A stretch of 64,000 nucleotides of DNA from the NCBI GenBank assembly GCA_020638575.1, contig JACKIH010000003.1:2089501-2153500 (forward strand), in the 5' to 3' direction. Made by a program: the position numbers and the translations under genes. Source of the DNA: Rhodospirillaceae bacterium. Its GTDB lineage: Bacteria; Pseudomonadota; Alphaproteobacteria; DSM-16000; Inquilinaceae. Shown in pieces: positions 52,640 through 60,586 of the stretch. The first letter of the stretch is position 1, and every line of letters starts with the position of its first letter. The notes beneath the pieces were generated by a model. That model did not search any database. It saw only the letters and a program-made list of their open reading frames with translations, and was not told the DNA's origin.

Positions 52640-52937
52640 GGTCTGCCCCTCCTCGGGCCGGATTGCGCATCGATGCCAACTCCGCAGCCCCATATGGCGC
52701 AAGCGAAGATCGCATCGCAACAAGCAATAACTCTTTGCGGGCAAAGCGTTACCCGCGCTGTCCCGGCGACGGCCTGGCCGGGAGCCGCACCGCCCGGACG
52801 CACGCCCACCGGCATCCGCCCGCAGCCCGTCCGGCCTGCGGACCCAACAAGGGGAATGGGGCACCCGCGTGGCGCCGCGGCGCACAATCGGCCCCTTCGA
52901 GTGTCGGCCGACGGCGCGGAGAATGTGGCCCCAGGGC

Positions 52938-53406
52938 TGGTGCGGACGGAGGGGCTCGAACCCTCACTCCCTTGCGGGAAACGGATTTTCGTACCGCTTC
53001 GGCTTTCGCCGCCGCCGTGCCCCTCGGGCCGGCGTTCGTGGTCTGGACTATCCCTTCACCCTGGCCGGCACCCGATGGGGTGGTGCCGGCGGTAGGTGCC
53101 GCCCGTCTAGTCTCTACACCGTCCCGGCTGCGCTGGAGCCTGCTCCGATCCGAGGGGCGCGCCTGGCGATCCCTCGGGCCGGATAAGCGCCCATCCGTTC
53201 CAAGACCTGGAGCACGATGTCCGCCCAGACGCCATGGCGTCCGATCGGGCCGTATTCCAGACAGCACCTGCCGGGCTTGGCTCGGGATCAGCATCGGCCG
53301 GGCCGGAAGCCTTCCCCGAATTTGAGCGGTTCTACGCCTTGCGTTTCCGCAAGGGCACCCAAGTTTGCCTCAAGTCCGTTGCGTCTACCGATTTCGCCAC
53401 GTCCGC
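52938..53406 (-). tRNA. tRNA-Leu(UAA), interrupted by a group I intron
   Basis: Exon 1 (53406-53372, 35 nt) begins GCGGACGTGGCGAAATCGGT and ends with ACGGACTT; exon 2 (52989-52938, 52 nt) begins AAAATCCGT, has a long variable arm TTCCCGCAAGGGAG, T-arm GAGGG-TTCGAGC-CCCTC, acceptor CGTCCGC, discriminator A and CCA. Joined, the anticodon loop is CTTAAAA with anticodon TAA, so leucine; mature length is 87 nt. The insertion point, after the first anticodon base, is the one used by the well-known cyanobacterial tRNA-Leu intron. Confidence 0.93.
52990..53371 (-). other. Group I intron in tRNA-Leu(UAA), 382 nt
   Basis: Exon 1 ACTT plus intron GAG pair with internal guide CUUGGGU with U-G at the splice site (P1). 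P2 is CCTTGCG-gaaa-CGCAAGG. The core has TCAAATTCGGGGAAG (J3/4-P4), GGTGTAGAGACTAGACGG (P3-P7 5' side) and GGTGAAGGGATAGTCCAG (P7 3' side), all very close to the Azoarcus tRNA-Ile intron as I recall it. The last base is the expected omega G at 52990. No protein gene lies inside. It is longer than usual tRNA introns (about 200-290 nt); the extra sequence is mainly in 53130-53320. Confidence 0.92.
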
Positions 53407-53470
53407 ATGGCCCACCCTGTTTGCCACGCTACAGCGCGATTTGCGAGCGATGGCAGGGCAGCGCACCTAT

Positions 53471-53761
53471 TTTCCGGCCCGGCCGTCGCGACCGGAGGGT
53501 TTCCGGCCCGGCCGCCGCGACCGGGGGGTTTTCCGGCCCGGCCGCCGCGACCGGGGGGTTTTCCGTCCCTGCCGTCGCGACCGGGGGTTTTCCGGCCCGG
53601 CCGCCGCGACCGGGGGGTTTCCGGCCCTGCCGTCGCGACCGGTGGGTTTCCGGCCCGGCCGCCGCGACCGGGGGGTTTTCCGTCCCTGCCGTCGCGACCG
53701 GGGGGTTTTCCGGCCCTGCCGTCGCGACCGGTGGGTTTCCGGCCCGGCCGCCGCGACCGGT
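53471..53761. repeat. Ten-unit minisatellite, unit 29-31 bp
   Basis: About ten units share the frame TTCCGGCCC(G/T)GCCG(C/T)CGCGACCGG followed by a G-run and T. Type A has CCGGCCGCCGCGAC, type B has CCTGCCGTCGCGAC; the order reads about A' A A B A B A B B A. There are no spacers, so it is not a CRISPR. It lies between the phosphatase stop (53768) and the tRNA-Leu 5' end. Confidence 0.88.
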
Positions 53762-53767
53762 GGCGGC

Positions 53768-54568
53768 TCAGTGGGGCTGGCCGGTGACGGTGAGCAGGCG
53801 CCGGTCCGTGCCTTCCAGCACCAGGCAGGTCAGCTTGCCGCTGGCGAAGGCGCCGGTGTCGATGTTGATGCGGTGGTTCAGCACCTCCGGCTCGTCCACC
53901 GGCGTGTGGCCGTGCACCACCACGAAGGGCCACTCGCCATCGGTGGTGAGGAACGGTTCGCGGATCCACACCAGGTCTTCCGGCTCCTGCTCGGTCAGCG
54001 CCACGCCCGGCCGCAAGCCGGCATGTACGAACACGTAGCCGCCTTCGCGGTGGGCGATGGCGGTGTGCTCGATGAACTGCAGGTGATGTTCCGGCAGCGC
54101 CTGGCGCATCGTCCACATCACCTCGGCGTCGAACCAGCAGGCATCCTGGCGCTGGTCGCACACGCCGTAGCTGATGGCGGTGGCGCGGCCGCCGTTCATG
54201 AACCAGCCGGAAAAGGCGCTGTCGTCGTTCAGCCCGGCCAGCAGCATGGCCTCGTGGTTGCCGCGCAGCGGCACCGTCTCGAACCCCTTCAGGGGGTTGG
54301 AGGCGAGCATCTCCAGCACCTGGCGGCTGTGGGCGCCGCGGTCGATATAGTCCCCCACATACACCACCACGCGGCGGCCGATGGGATGGTCGCGGGCATC
54401 GGCGACGATCACCTCGTGCATGTGGCGCAGCAGTGCGGCCTGGCCATGGATGTCGCCGATCACATAGACCCGCGTATCGGCCGGCACCTCGCCACGGGCC
54501 GTCTTGGCCTGCGTAGCGATGCTGCGGACCGCGTCCACACCGACGCTACTAAACCGGAAAAGATGCAC
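53768..54568 (-). CDS. PPP-family metallophosphatase (serine/threonine phosphatase-like)
   Basis: A 266-residue cytoplasmic phosphatase. All PPP signatures are present: 'VYVIGDIHGQAALLRHMHEV' (GDIHG), 'VVVYVGDYIDRGAHSRQVLE' (GDYIDRG) and 'ETVPLRGNHEAMLLAGLNDD' (RGNHE), with later His in 'VFVHAGLRPG' and 'VVVHGHTPVDEP'. Two metal ions are expected. It could be a protein phosphatase or an Ap4A hydrolase-like enzyme. Stop is 7 nt before the minisatellite. Confidence 0.92.
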   Translation of the reverse strand: MHLFRFSSVGVDAVRSIATQAKTARGEVPADTRVYVIGDIHGQAALLRHMHEVIVADARDHPIGRRVVVYVGDYIDRGAHSRQVLEMLASNPLKGFETVPLRGNHEAMLLAGLNDDSAFSGWFMNGGRATAISYGVCDQRQDACWFDAEVMWTMRQALPEHHLQFIEHTAIAHREGGYVFVHAGLRPGVALTEQEPEDLVWIREPFLTTDGEWPFVVVHGHTPVDEPEVLNHRINIDTGAFASGKLTCLVLEGTDRRLLTVTGQPH

Positions 54569-54747
54569 CGCATTTCCCTGACTGGTGGTGGACTTACCAT
54601 AATCCTCCGGAAGCGGCCGAAGGAGTCAAGGCTGCAAACTGTGCAGTGCAAGAAAGAGCGATCCCGATGCAGCCGACCGGCCGGACGGCCAGCAAAGCGC
54701 CCCGATCCGCACCGGCCAGCACCGGCCCGCCGCAGGAACCGCGCCGC

Positions 54748-55371
54748 TCAGGTGGCGTCGGGCGGGATGTCGGCGTCGTCGAGGGCGGCCGCGCGGCGGT
54801 GCGCCTCGCGCCCCTTCAGCCCGTCCCAGTAGGCCTGGAAGGCGGGCCGCGGCTCGATGGAGCCGAACTGCATGCCCCAGCCGATCTGCGCGCCGATATA
54901 GACGTCGGCGGCACTGAACCGGTCGCCGGCGATGAAGCGGCGGCCGCTCACCGCCTGTTCCAGCGTGTCCATCACCAGGTCGTAGCTGCCGTAGCCCACC
55001 ATGCTCTGGCGATCGGCGGGCGGCAGCAGGCCCAGCACCTTGGCACTCCAGGCCGGCTCGACGCAGCCCGAGCCGAAGAACAGCCAGCGGTAGAAGGCAC
55101 CGCGCGCGCCGGCCGGCGGCGCCAGCCCCGCCTCCGGGAAGGCATCGGCCAGGTAGGCGCAGATGGCGCCGCATTCGGTGATCACCTGGCCGTTGTGGAC
55201 CAGCGCCGGCACCTTGCCCATGGGGTTGATGGCCAGATAGGCCGGCGCCTTCATGGGCGGCCCGTACTCCACGATCTGCACGGTATAGGGGCAGCCCACC
55301 TCTTCCAGCATCCAGCGGGCGATGCGCCCGCGCGACCGGGGGTTGGTATAGAGAATCGGATCATCGGCCAT
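54748..55371 (-). CDS. Glutathione S-transferase family protein
   Basis: A 207-residue cytoplasmic protein with thioredoxin-like N-domain ('ILYTNPRSRGRIARWMLEEV', 'NPMGKVPALVHNGQVITECG', 'AICAYLADAFP') and all-helical C-domain with the hydrophobic staple 'RFSAADVYIGAQIGWGMQF'. The Ser of 'PRSRGR' is the likely catalytic residue. Start at 55371 (MADDPILY); upstream in-frame sequence contains a Cys-rich stretch unlike GSTs. Confidence 0.92.
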   Translation of the reverse strand: MADDPILYTNPRSRGRIARWMLEEVGCPYTVQIVEYGPPMKAPAYLAINPMGKVPALVHNGQVITECGAICAYLADAFPEAGLAPPAGARGAFYRWLFFGSGCVEPAWSAKVLGLLPPADRQSMVGYGSYDLVMDTLEQAVSGRRFIAGDRFSAADVYIGAQIGWGMQFGSIEPRPAFQAYWDGLKGREAHRRAAALDDADIPPDAT

Positions 55372-55430
55372 GGTGGGCGCTCCCGCGCAACAAGGTGAGG
55401 CACAGAACGTATCAGGAACATCTGCCGGTG

Positions 55431-55751
55431 TCACGCGGTCTCGGGCGGTGGTGCAAAAAGTTCACACACTGCTGCCGGCTCCTCCACCTCCGCCTTCAAC
55501 CCGGCGGCGATCTGCTCCAGCACCGACAGCACCTGGCCCAGGTCCTGCGGCGCGTCGGCAACCGCGGCGGTATCGACGGCGATGCGGAAGGAGCTGCGCG
55601 CCCGTGCCTTGGCCGACATGTGGCTGAGGCCCTCCGCCATCTGCTGCAGCACCAGCAGCGTCCCCGCCGTGTCCGGATCGGCCTGGTGCACGGCCGCGTT
55701 GTGGGCGGCGGCATTGAAGAACATGCGGGCATGCTTGGCGTCGTCGGACAT
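55431..55751 (-). CDS. Unknown 106-residue helical protein
   Basis: A 106-residue soluble, mostly helical protein: 'AKHARMFFNAAAHNAAVHQA', 'TAGTLLVLQQMAEGLSHMSA' and 'LGQVLSVLEQIAAGLKAEVE'. No family recognised. Start at 55751 (MSDDAK). It lies upstream of the GST gene on the same strand, 59 nt apart. Confidence 0.6.
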   Translation of the reverse strand: MSDDAKHARMFFNAAAHNAAVHQADPDTAGTLLVLQQMAEGLSHMSAKARARSSFRIAVDTAAVADAPQDLGQVLSVLEQIAAGLKAEVEEPAAVCELFAPPPETA

Positions 55752-55825
55752 GAAGGTCTCGTATGGCCCACGGGCTGCGGGCTGTGATGCCGGGCCCGCC
55801 ATTGTTGCCAGGTCTTTACCACGAT

Positions 55826-56446
55826 TTAAGAAGCGCGGCTGCCCACATCGACCTTCTGGGGCAACGGAAACCAGGTGACGAAGCGCCGGGCGAGCCGGCG
55901 GTCGCCCTCGATGCGCAGCGCGCCGGCCGCCTCCAGCGCCTCCAGCGTCTGGCCGCCGTAGACGGCACCGGCGAGCACTTGGGCGCTGCCGGTCAGCACC
56001 ACATCGGCGCCGTCCACATCCCCGGCCTCGACCGAAAAGCCGCGATAGCTGAGGCGAGCGAGGAAGCGTTCGTGGTCCAGCCGCAAGCCGATGGTGCCGC
56101 GCAGACCGCCCGTGCGGGCGAGGTCGAACATGGTGCGCAGCGACAGCACGAAGGACGCGGCACTGATGGGCCGGCTGGGGTCGTGGTGGGGCGATCGCGC
56201 GGCCCAGCGGCCGAGCGCCTGGAAGATCGGCTCCGCTTCGTAGCCCCAGGGGGTGAGTTCGTACACCTTCACCGAGGCCGGCGGCGGCAGCGTGCGCGTG
56301 GTGGCGATGCCGGCGGCGATCAGCCCGTCCAGCCGCTGGGTCAACACATTGGCGCTGATGCCCGGCAGGCCGGCGCGCAGATCGCCGAACCGCTTGGGCC
56401 CCACCATCAGTTCGCGCATCACCAGCAGGGCCCAGCGTTCGCCCAC
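55826..56446 (-). CDS. HxlR-type regulator with C-terminal SCP2-like domain
   Basis: At least 206 residues from GTG at 56446. The winged-helix reads 'VGERWALLVMRELMVGPKRF', 'GDLRAGLPGISANVLTQRLD' and 'KVYELTPWGYEAEPIF'; the C-terminal 90 residues look like an SCP2-type lipid-binding fold. Homologous-looking codons continue upstream in frame ('RREYHDACAAAHALDL'), so the true start is 25 codons earlier, where the only candidate is ATA at 56521 with GGAG 9 nt upstream. The extended protein is 231 residues. Divergent from the VOC-DUF1428-VOC genes. Confidence 0.85.
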   Translation of the reverse strand: MGERWALLVMRELMVGPKRFGDLRAGLPGISANVLTQRLDGLIAAGIATTRTLPPPASVKVYELTPWGYEAEPIFQALGRWAARSPHHDPSRPISAASFVLSLRTMFDLARTGGLRGTIGLRLDHERFLARLSYRGFSVEAGDVDGADVVLTGSAQVLAGAVYGGQTLEALEAAGALRIEGDRRLARRFVTWFPLPQKVDVGSRAS

Positions 56447-56511
56447 CAGGTCGAGCGCGTGGGCGGCGGCGCAGGCGTCGTGATACTCCCGGCGGGTCGG
56501 TCGGTCAGTCT

Positions 56512-56536
56512 TAGTAGTTATTTTTTCTAACTCCTA
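56512..56536. promoter_or_regulatory. Inverted-repeat operator in the HxlR/VOC intergenic region
   Basis: TAGTAGTTA-ttttttc-TAACTCCTA: half-sites TAGKAGTTA on a 7-bp spacer, a size usual for HxlR-type dimers. It overlaps the presumed start of the HxlR gene and the -35 region of the VOC operon (a TATAAC -10-like box is at 56547-56552), so it is well placed to repress both. Confidence 0.55.
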
Positions 56537-56596
56537 GATTGCTTTTTATAACTCTCTCGGGCATCATCGTCAAACTTGCTAACCGCAGAGGCCGCG

Positions 56597-57040
56597 ATGC
56601 CCCAGATGATCTTCGTCAACCTGCCCGTCGCCGACCTCCCCGCCGCCACCAGCTTCTACCAGGCGGTCGGCGCCACCAAGGACGATCGCTTCAGCGACGC
56701 CACGACGTCGGGCATGGCGTTTTCCGATGCCATCTGCCTGATGTTGCTGACCCACGACAGGTTCCGCCAGTTCTCGCTGCGGCCCGTGGCCGATGCCAAA
56801 GCCGCCAACGAGGTGCTGCTGACCCTGTCGGCCGACAGCCGCGACGCGGTGGACGCCATGATCGGCCGCGCCGAGGCCGCCGGCGGCCGCATCGACCCGT
56901 CCCCGATGGAGGACTGCGGCGACTTCATGTACGGCCGCAGCTTCGAAGATCTCGACGGCCACCTCTGGGGGATCATGTGGATGGATGTCGACGCGTTCCT
57001 CAAGGCGTCCGTAGCCGCCGCACCGGCCGCCCCGGCGTAG
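56597..57040 (+). CDS. VOC superfamily protein (glyoxalase/lactoylglutathione lyase-like)
   Basis: A 147-residue protein with two beta-alpha-beta-beta-beta units: 'IFVNLPVADLPAATSFYQAV' and 'GDFMYGRSFEDLDGHLWGIM'. The final DxxGHxWG motif is typical of this VOC subgroup. Start at 56597 (MPQMIF). First gene of a three-gene operon probably under the divergent HxlR regulator; next gene after 30 nt. Confidence 0.88.
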   Translation: MPQMIFVNLPVADLPAATSFYQAVGATKDDRFSDATTSGMAFSDAICLMLLTHDRFRQFSLRPVADAKAANEVLLTLSADSRDAVDAMIGRAEAAGGRIDPSPMEDCGDFMYGRSFEDLDGHLWGIMWMDVDAFLKASVAAAPAAPA

Positions 57041-57070
57041 CTGCACATCGCCCCGCAGAAAGGAGAAGCC

Positions 57071-57421
57071 ATGACCTATATCGACGGATTCGTGATGGCC
57101 GTGCCCACCGCCAACAAGGACGCGTTTGCCGCCCATGCCACGGCCGCCGTCCCGATCTTCAAGGACCACGGCGCTCTGTCGGTCACCGAATGCTGGGGCG
57201 ACGACGTGCCCGAGGGCAAGGTCACCTCGTTCCCCATGGCCGTGCAGCGCCGCGCCGACGAGACCGTGGTGTTCTCCTGGATCGTCTGGCCGTCGAAGGC
57301 GGTGCGCGACGGCGCCATGGCCAAGCTGATGAACGATCCGCGGTTCGAAGAGCTGGGCGAGATGCCGTTCGACGGCAAACGCATGATCATGGGCGGGTTC
57401 CAGCCCATCGTGGACGCGTGA
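57071..57421 (+). CDS. DUF1428 family protein
   Basis: A 116-residue ferredoxin-like protein: 'MTYIDGFVMAVPTANKDAFA', 'VTECWGDDVPEGKVTSFPMA', 'VFSWIVWPSKAVRDGAMAKL', 'RMIMGGFQPIVDA', matching the DUF1428/YbaA family closely. Role unknown, possibly oxidative stress. A perfect ribosome site (AAAGGAG) precedes the ATG. In operon between two VOC genes. Confidence 0.93.
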   Translation: MTYIDGFVMAVPTANKDAFAAHATAAVPIFKDHGALSVTECWGDDVPEGKVTSFPMAVQRRADETVVFSWIVWPSKAVRDGAMAKLMNDPRFEELGEMPFDGKRMIMGGFQPIVDA

Positions 57422-57467
57422 GTCGCGCTCCCGGCCCGGCACGCCAACTCGAAGAGACGCCACCGCC

Positions 57468-57944
57468 ATGTCCAAGATCGCGCCCTGCCTGTGGTTCGAC
57501 GGCCAGGCCCTGGAAGCCGCGGAGTTCTACGTCTCCCTCTTTGCCGGCTCGCGCATCGACACGGTGCACCGGCTGGCGGCGGCGACCCCGGCGACCCGGC
57601 CGGACGACGTGCTGTGGGTGGAGTTCACGCTGGCCGGCGTCGACCACATCGCCCTCAACGGCGGCCCGAACTATGCCTTCACCCCGGCGATCTCGCTGTT
57701 CGCGCGCTGTGCCGACCAGGCGGAGGTCGACCGGCTGTGGGACGCCCTGGTCGACGGCGGCCGGCCCGGCCAATGCGGCTGGCTGACCGATCGCTACGGG
57801 GTGACCTGGCAGATCGTCCCGGTGGAGCTTGCCGCCCTCATGGAAGACCGCGATCCGCAGCGGGCCGGCCGCGTCCTCCAGGCGCTCATGGGCATGGTGA
57901 AGCTCGACCTGGCGGCCCTGCGGCGCGCCGGCGACGGGGCGTAG
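57468..57944 (+). CDS. VOC family protein, PhnB-like (3-demethylubiquinone MT-like fold)
   Basis: A 158-residue protein: 'APCLWFDGQALEAAEFYVSL', 'LWVEFTLAGVDHIALNGGPN', 'FTPAISLFARCADQAEVDRL' and 'WLTDRYGVTWQIVPVEL' are hallmarks of the PF06983 / PhnB-like group. Catalytic role unknown. Last gene of the three-gene operon. Confidence 0.92.
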   Translation: MSKIAPCLWFDGQALEAAEFYVSLFAGSRIDTVHRLAAATPATRPDDVLWVEFTLAGVDHIALNGGPNYAFTPAISLFARCADQAEVDRLWDALVDGGRPGQCGWLTDRYGVTWQIVPVELAALMEDRDPQRAGRVLQALMGMVKLDLAALRRAGDGA

Positions 57945-58055
57945 GGCGCCACATCGCAAAGGTTGCACACCGCAACCCATCGTAGTGCTGCGGAACGAAT
58001 CAGGACGACTCGAACAACGTAGCAAGAACTTTCGGCATTGGCCGGCCCGCCACCC

Positions 58056-58700
58056 CTACCCCAGCCGCTGCCGCACAACCCCTACGATGTCGCTCAGCCG
58101 GGCGGTGCAGGCGGCGGCCAGATGGGCGCGGCTGGTGGCGTAGTCGGCCTTCGCCGTCTCGTCCTTCACGCTGGGCAGGTTGATGTCGACATTGAGCAGG
58201 GTGGCCTGGGCGGCGGCGTGCAGCAGCAGGGCACCGGCGCCAACGTCGCTGACGATGTGGCCCGACACCACCGAGACCGACTGGCGCGCCAGATCGAGCC
58301 CCTCCAGCGCGGACTGGGCCGCATTCAGCGGTACCTCCGTCGCCACCGCCGCAGCCTCCGCCAGGGCGGCGCGCCGTGCCGCCATCTCCTCGTCGCTCCC
58401 CTTGGGCAGGCCGAGGGCCGCCATGTAGCCCTCGAAGGCGGCGATATCGGCATCGGCGTGGTCGGACAGGTCGGCCAGCACCCGCTCGCCCGAGCCGATC
58501 AGTGTGGCGAAGGCCTGGGCCTGGTCGGTCGCCTTGCGGGCGGTGACGCGCAGCGCCATCAGCACCAGCCCCAGGCCGATGGATGCCGACACCATGGCGG
58601 CCGAGCCGCCGCCGGGAGTGGGTGCGTCGGAAGCGGTGCGGTCGCGGAACTCCGCAAGGCCCAGGGACCAGACGCTGGTGGTGTCGGCTTGATCGCTCAT
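58056..58700 (-). CDS. Cyclodeaminase/cyclohydrolase family protein (FchA-like)
   Basis: A 214-residue helical enzyme: 'DAPTPGGGSAAMVSASIGLG' is the glycine-rich folate-binding motif of the FTCD C-domain / FchA methenyl-THF cyclohydrolase; 'DADIAAFEGYMAALGLPKGS' follows. It should work on folate one-carbon units. It lies 27 nt downstream of folD, and together they can interconvert methylene-, methenyl- and formyl-THF. The two activities overlap, an arrangement seen in several alphaproteobacteria. Confidence 0.9.
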   Translation of the reverse strand: MSDQADTTSVWSLGLAEFRDRTASDAPTPGGGSAAMVSASIGLGLVLMALRVTARKATDQAQAFATLIGSGERVLADLSDHADADIAAFEGYMAALGLPKGSDEEMAARRAALAEAAAVATEVPLNAAQSALEGLDLARQSVSVVSGHIVSDVGAGALLLHAAAQATLLNVDINLPSVKDETAKADYATSRAHLAAACTARLSDIVGVVRQRLG

Positions 58701-58727
58701 GGCGTGCTTCCGTGTGGGTTGCTGCGC

Positions 58728-59594
58728 TTAGCCGCCGCCGGCCAGATGGCCCTGCAGCCTCAGCGCCTGCATCAGGTTGGCGAAGATCAGCGTGGAGGTG
58801 AGCGGGCCGACCCCGCCGGGCACCGGCGTCATGGCCGCGGCGATGTCCGCGCAGTCGGGCGCCACGTCGCCCACCACGCCGGTGTCGGTGACGTTGATGC
58901 CGGCATCCACCACCACCTGGCCGTGGCGCAGATGCGCCGGGGTGATCAGCCCGGCCCGCCCGGCGGCGACGAACACCACGTCGCACGGCTCGATGGCGGC
59001 ACGCAGGTCCGGCGTCTTGGTGTGGCAGACGGTGACGGTGGCGTCGCGGTTGATCAGCATGGGGATGAGCGCCCGGCCGACCGAGCGGCCGCGACCCACC
59101 ACGGCGACGCGCTGGCCGCGCAGCGGCCCCCACGATTCGGCCAGCGCAATGCAGGCCAGCGGCGTGGCGGGGGCGATGGCATCGCCCTCGCGGCCGGCGG
59201 CGATCAGCCCCAGATTGGCCGCGGTCAGCCCGTCCACGTCCTTCACCGGCGCGATGGCGGCGATCAGCCCGGCGGCGTCCAGGGCGTCGTCCACCGGCAG
59301 CTCCAGGATGATGCCGTGCACCGCGGCATCGGCCGACAGCGCCGCCATGCGGGCCACCGCGGCGGCCTGGCCGGCAGCCGGGTCCACCGCTTCCAGGCGC
59401 ACCGTCACGCCCACCTTGGCGGCGGTGCGGCCCTTGGCCTCGGCATATTTCTTCACCGCCGGATCGGCGCTGGCCACCACCACGGCCAGGGTCGGTGCGA
59501 CGCCGCGGGCCGCGGCGGTCGCAGCATCGGCGGCGATGCGGGCACGCAGCCCTTCTGCAAGCGGGGCTCCCCGCAGGTCCTTGGCCAGGCTCAT
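58728..59594 (-). CDS. folD: Methylene-THF dehydrogenase/cyclohydrolase FolD
   Basis: A 288-residue bifunctional enzyme. Folate site: 'VKKYAEAKGRTAAKVGVTVR' holds Y-x3-K. 'GIILELPVDDALDAAGLIAA' is the family's 'ILVQLPLP' region, with Glu in place of Gln. NADP site 'VAVVGRGRSVGRALIPMLIN'. The C-terminus 'MTPVPGGVGPLTSTLIFANL' is diagnostic. Divergent from folK. Confidence 0.94.
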   Translation of the reverse strand: MSLAKDLRGAPLAEGLRARIAADAATAAARGVAPTLAVVVASADPAVKKYAEAKGRTAAKVGVTVRLEAVDPAAGQAAAVARMAALSADAAVHGIILELPVDDALDAAGLIAAIAPVKDVDGLTAANLGLIAAGREGDAIAPATPLACIALAESWGPLRGQRVAVVGRGRSVGRALIPMLINRDATVTVCHTKTPDLRAAIEPCDVVFVAAGRAGLITPAHLRHGQVVVDAGINVTDTGVVGDVAPDCADIAAAMTPVPGGVGPLTSTLIFANLMQALRLQGHLAGGG

Positions 59595-59800
59595 GGCGCA
59601 ATCCGTAGGGTTCTAGGCGGTAACGGGCGAGACGGGCGGGTGATACCCCTCGACTCTGAAGCATGCAACGCCCATAACCCGGCGCCAAACTCGGCACTCC
59701 GCCGGAAGCGACACCGAAGGGACCGGATTCGCCGATTCCAAACCGGTGCAGACCGACCGAACAGCGCCTTTGGGACCACCGACAGGATCATTGACAGACC

Positions 59801-60310
59801 ATGCCACGCATCCTTCTCGGCCTCGGCGGCAATCTGGGCGACCGCGCCAGCACCATGCGTGCGGCGATTGCCGGATTGACGCGCTTCCTCAACGTCTCGG
59901 CCGTCTCGCCGGTCTACGAAACCGCACCGATGTACCTGAAGGACCAGCCGGCCTTCCTCAACCTGGCGCTGACGGCGGAAACCGACATGGCCCCGGCCAG
60001 TCTGCTGGCGGCGGTGAAATACCTGGAACAGCGGCTCGGCCGGGTGCCGGGCGTGCGCTACGGGCCGCGGCCCATCGACATCGACATCCTGCTGTTCGGC
60101 CTCACCATCGAAACGGCGGACGACTTGACCATCCCCCACCCGCGCATGGCCGAACGCGGCTTCGTGCTGGTGCCGGCGGCCGATGTGGCGGGCGACTGGG
60201 TGCACCCGGTGCTGGGCCGGACCATCGGCGACATGCTGGCCTCGCTCGCCTCCACCGCCGATGTGGTGCCCTACCGCGACCAGGCTTTGGCCATGGCCGC
60301 CACGGGCTAA
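59801..60310 (+). CDS. folK: HPPK: hydroxymethyldihydropterin pyrophosphokinase
   Basis: A 169-residue enzyme of folate synthesis: 'ILLGLGGNLGDRASTMRAAI', 'VSPVYETAPMYLKDQPAFLN' and 'RYGPRPIDIDILLFGLTIET' (catalytic D-x-D and R). 'TIPHPRMAERGFVLVPAADV' follows. It adds pyrophosphate from ATP before FolP acts. Divergent from folD across 206 bp without other features. Confidence 0.96.
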   Translation: MPRILLGLGGNLGDRASTMRAAIAGLTRFLNVSAVSPVYETAPMYLKDQPAFLNLALTAETDMAPASLLAAVKYLEQRLGRVPGVRYGPRPIDIDILLFGLTIETADDLTIPHPRMAERGFVLVPAADVAGDWVHPVLGRTIGDMLASLASTADVVPYRDQALAMAATG

Positions 60311-60330
60311 GTGGCCGTTTGAGAGTGCCG

Positions 60331-60409
60331 TGGCCGGCCGGCTCCCCCACCCGCACCCACGCAAGTGTATGATTTCATGGGTGGCCGGTTGGGGAGTGGG
60401 CCGGAACCG
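60331..60409. repeat. Dispersed palindromic repeat, copy 2
   Basis: Left arm GGCCGGCTCCCCCACCCGC, right arm TGGGTGGCCGGTTGGGGAG followed by TGGGCCGGAAC. The right arm matches copy 1 at 42624-42655 almost base for base, the left arm is more decayed. Both copies lie just downstream of a gene. Confidence 0.65.
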
Positions 60410-60586
60410 CCCGAAGAAGGGCCTCTCCGCCGGATCTTAGACGGTCTCTGAGTCTCCCTGCCTACCCGGCCATGCGGCATTGCACCATTCCCAGACGGGG
60501 CAAACCGCTCTACGGTCGGTGCTCGTAAGGGTCGTGGTCCGTCCGAGACCGAGTCTGACCCCAAAACCAACCCGAGAGGTGCTGCC

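Noticed and set aside
53471..53761. Possible CRISPR array
   Set aside because: Units follow each other without unique spacers and vary inside; no cas gene is near. It is a minisatellite.
53217..54832. Plus-strand reading frames with FRPGRRDRG-type repeats
   Set aside because: They arise from translating the intron and minisatellite and oppose the phosphatase gene; no ribosome site.
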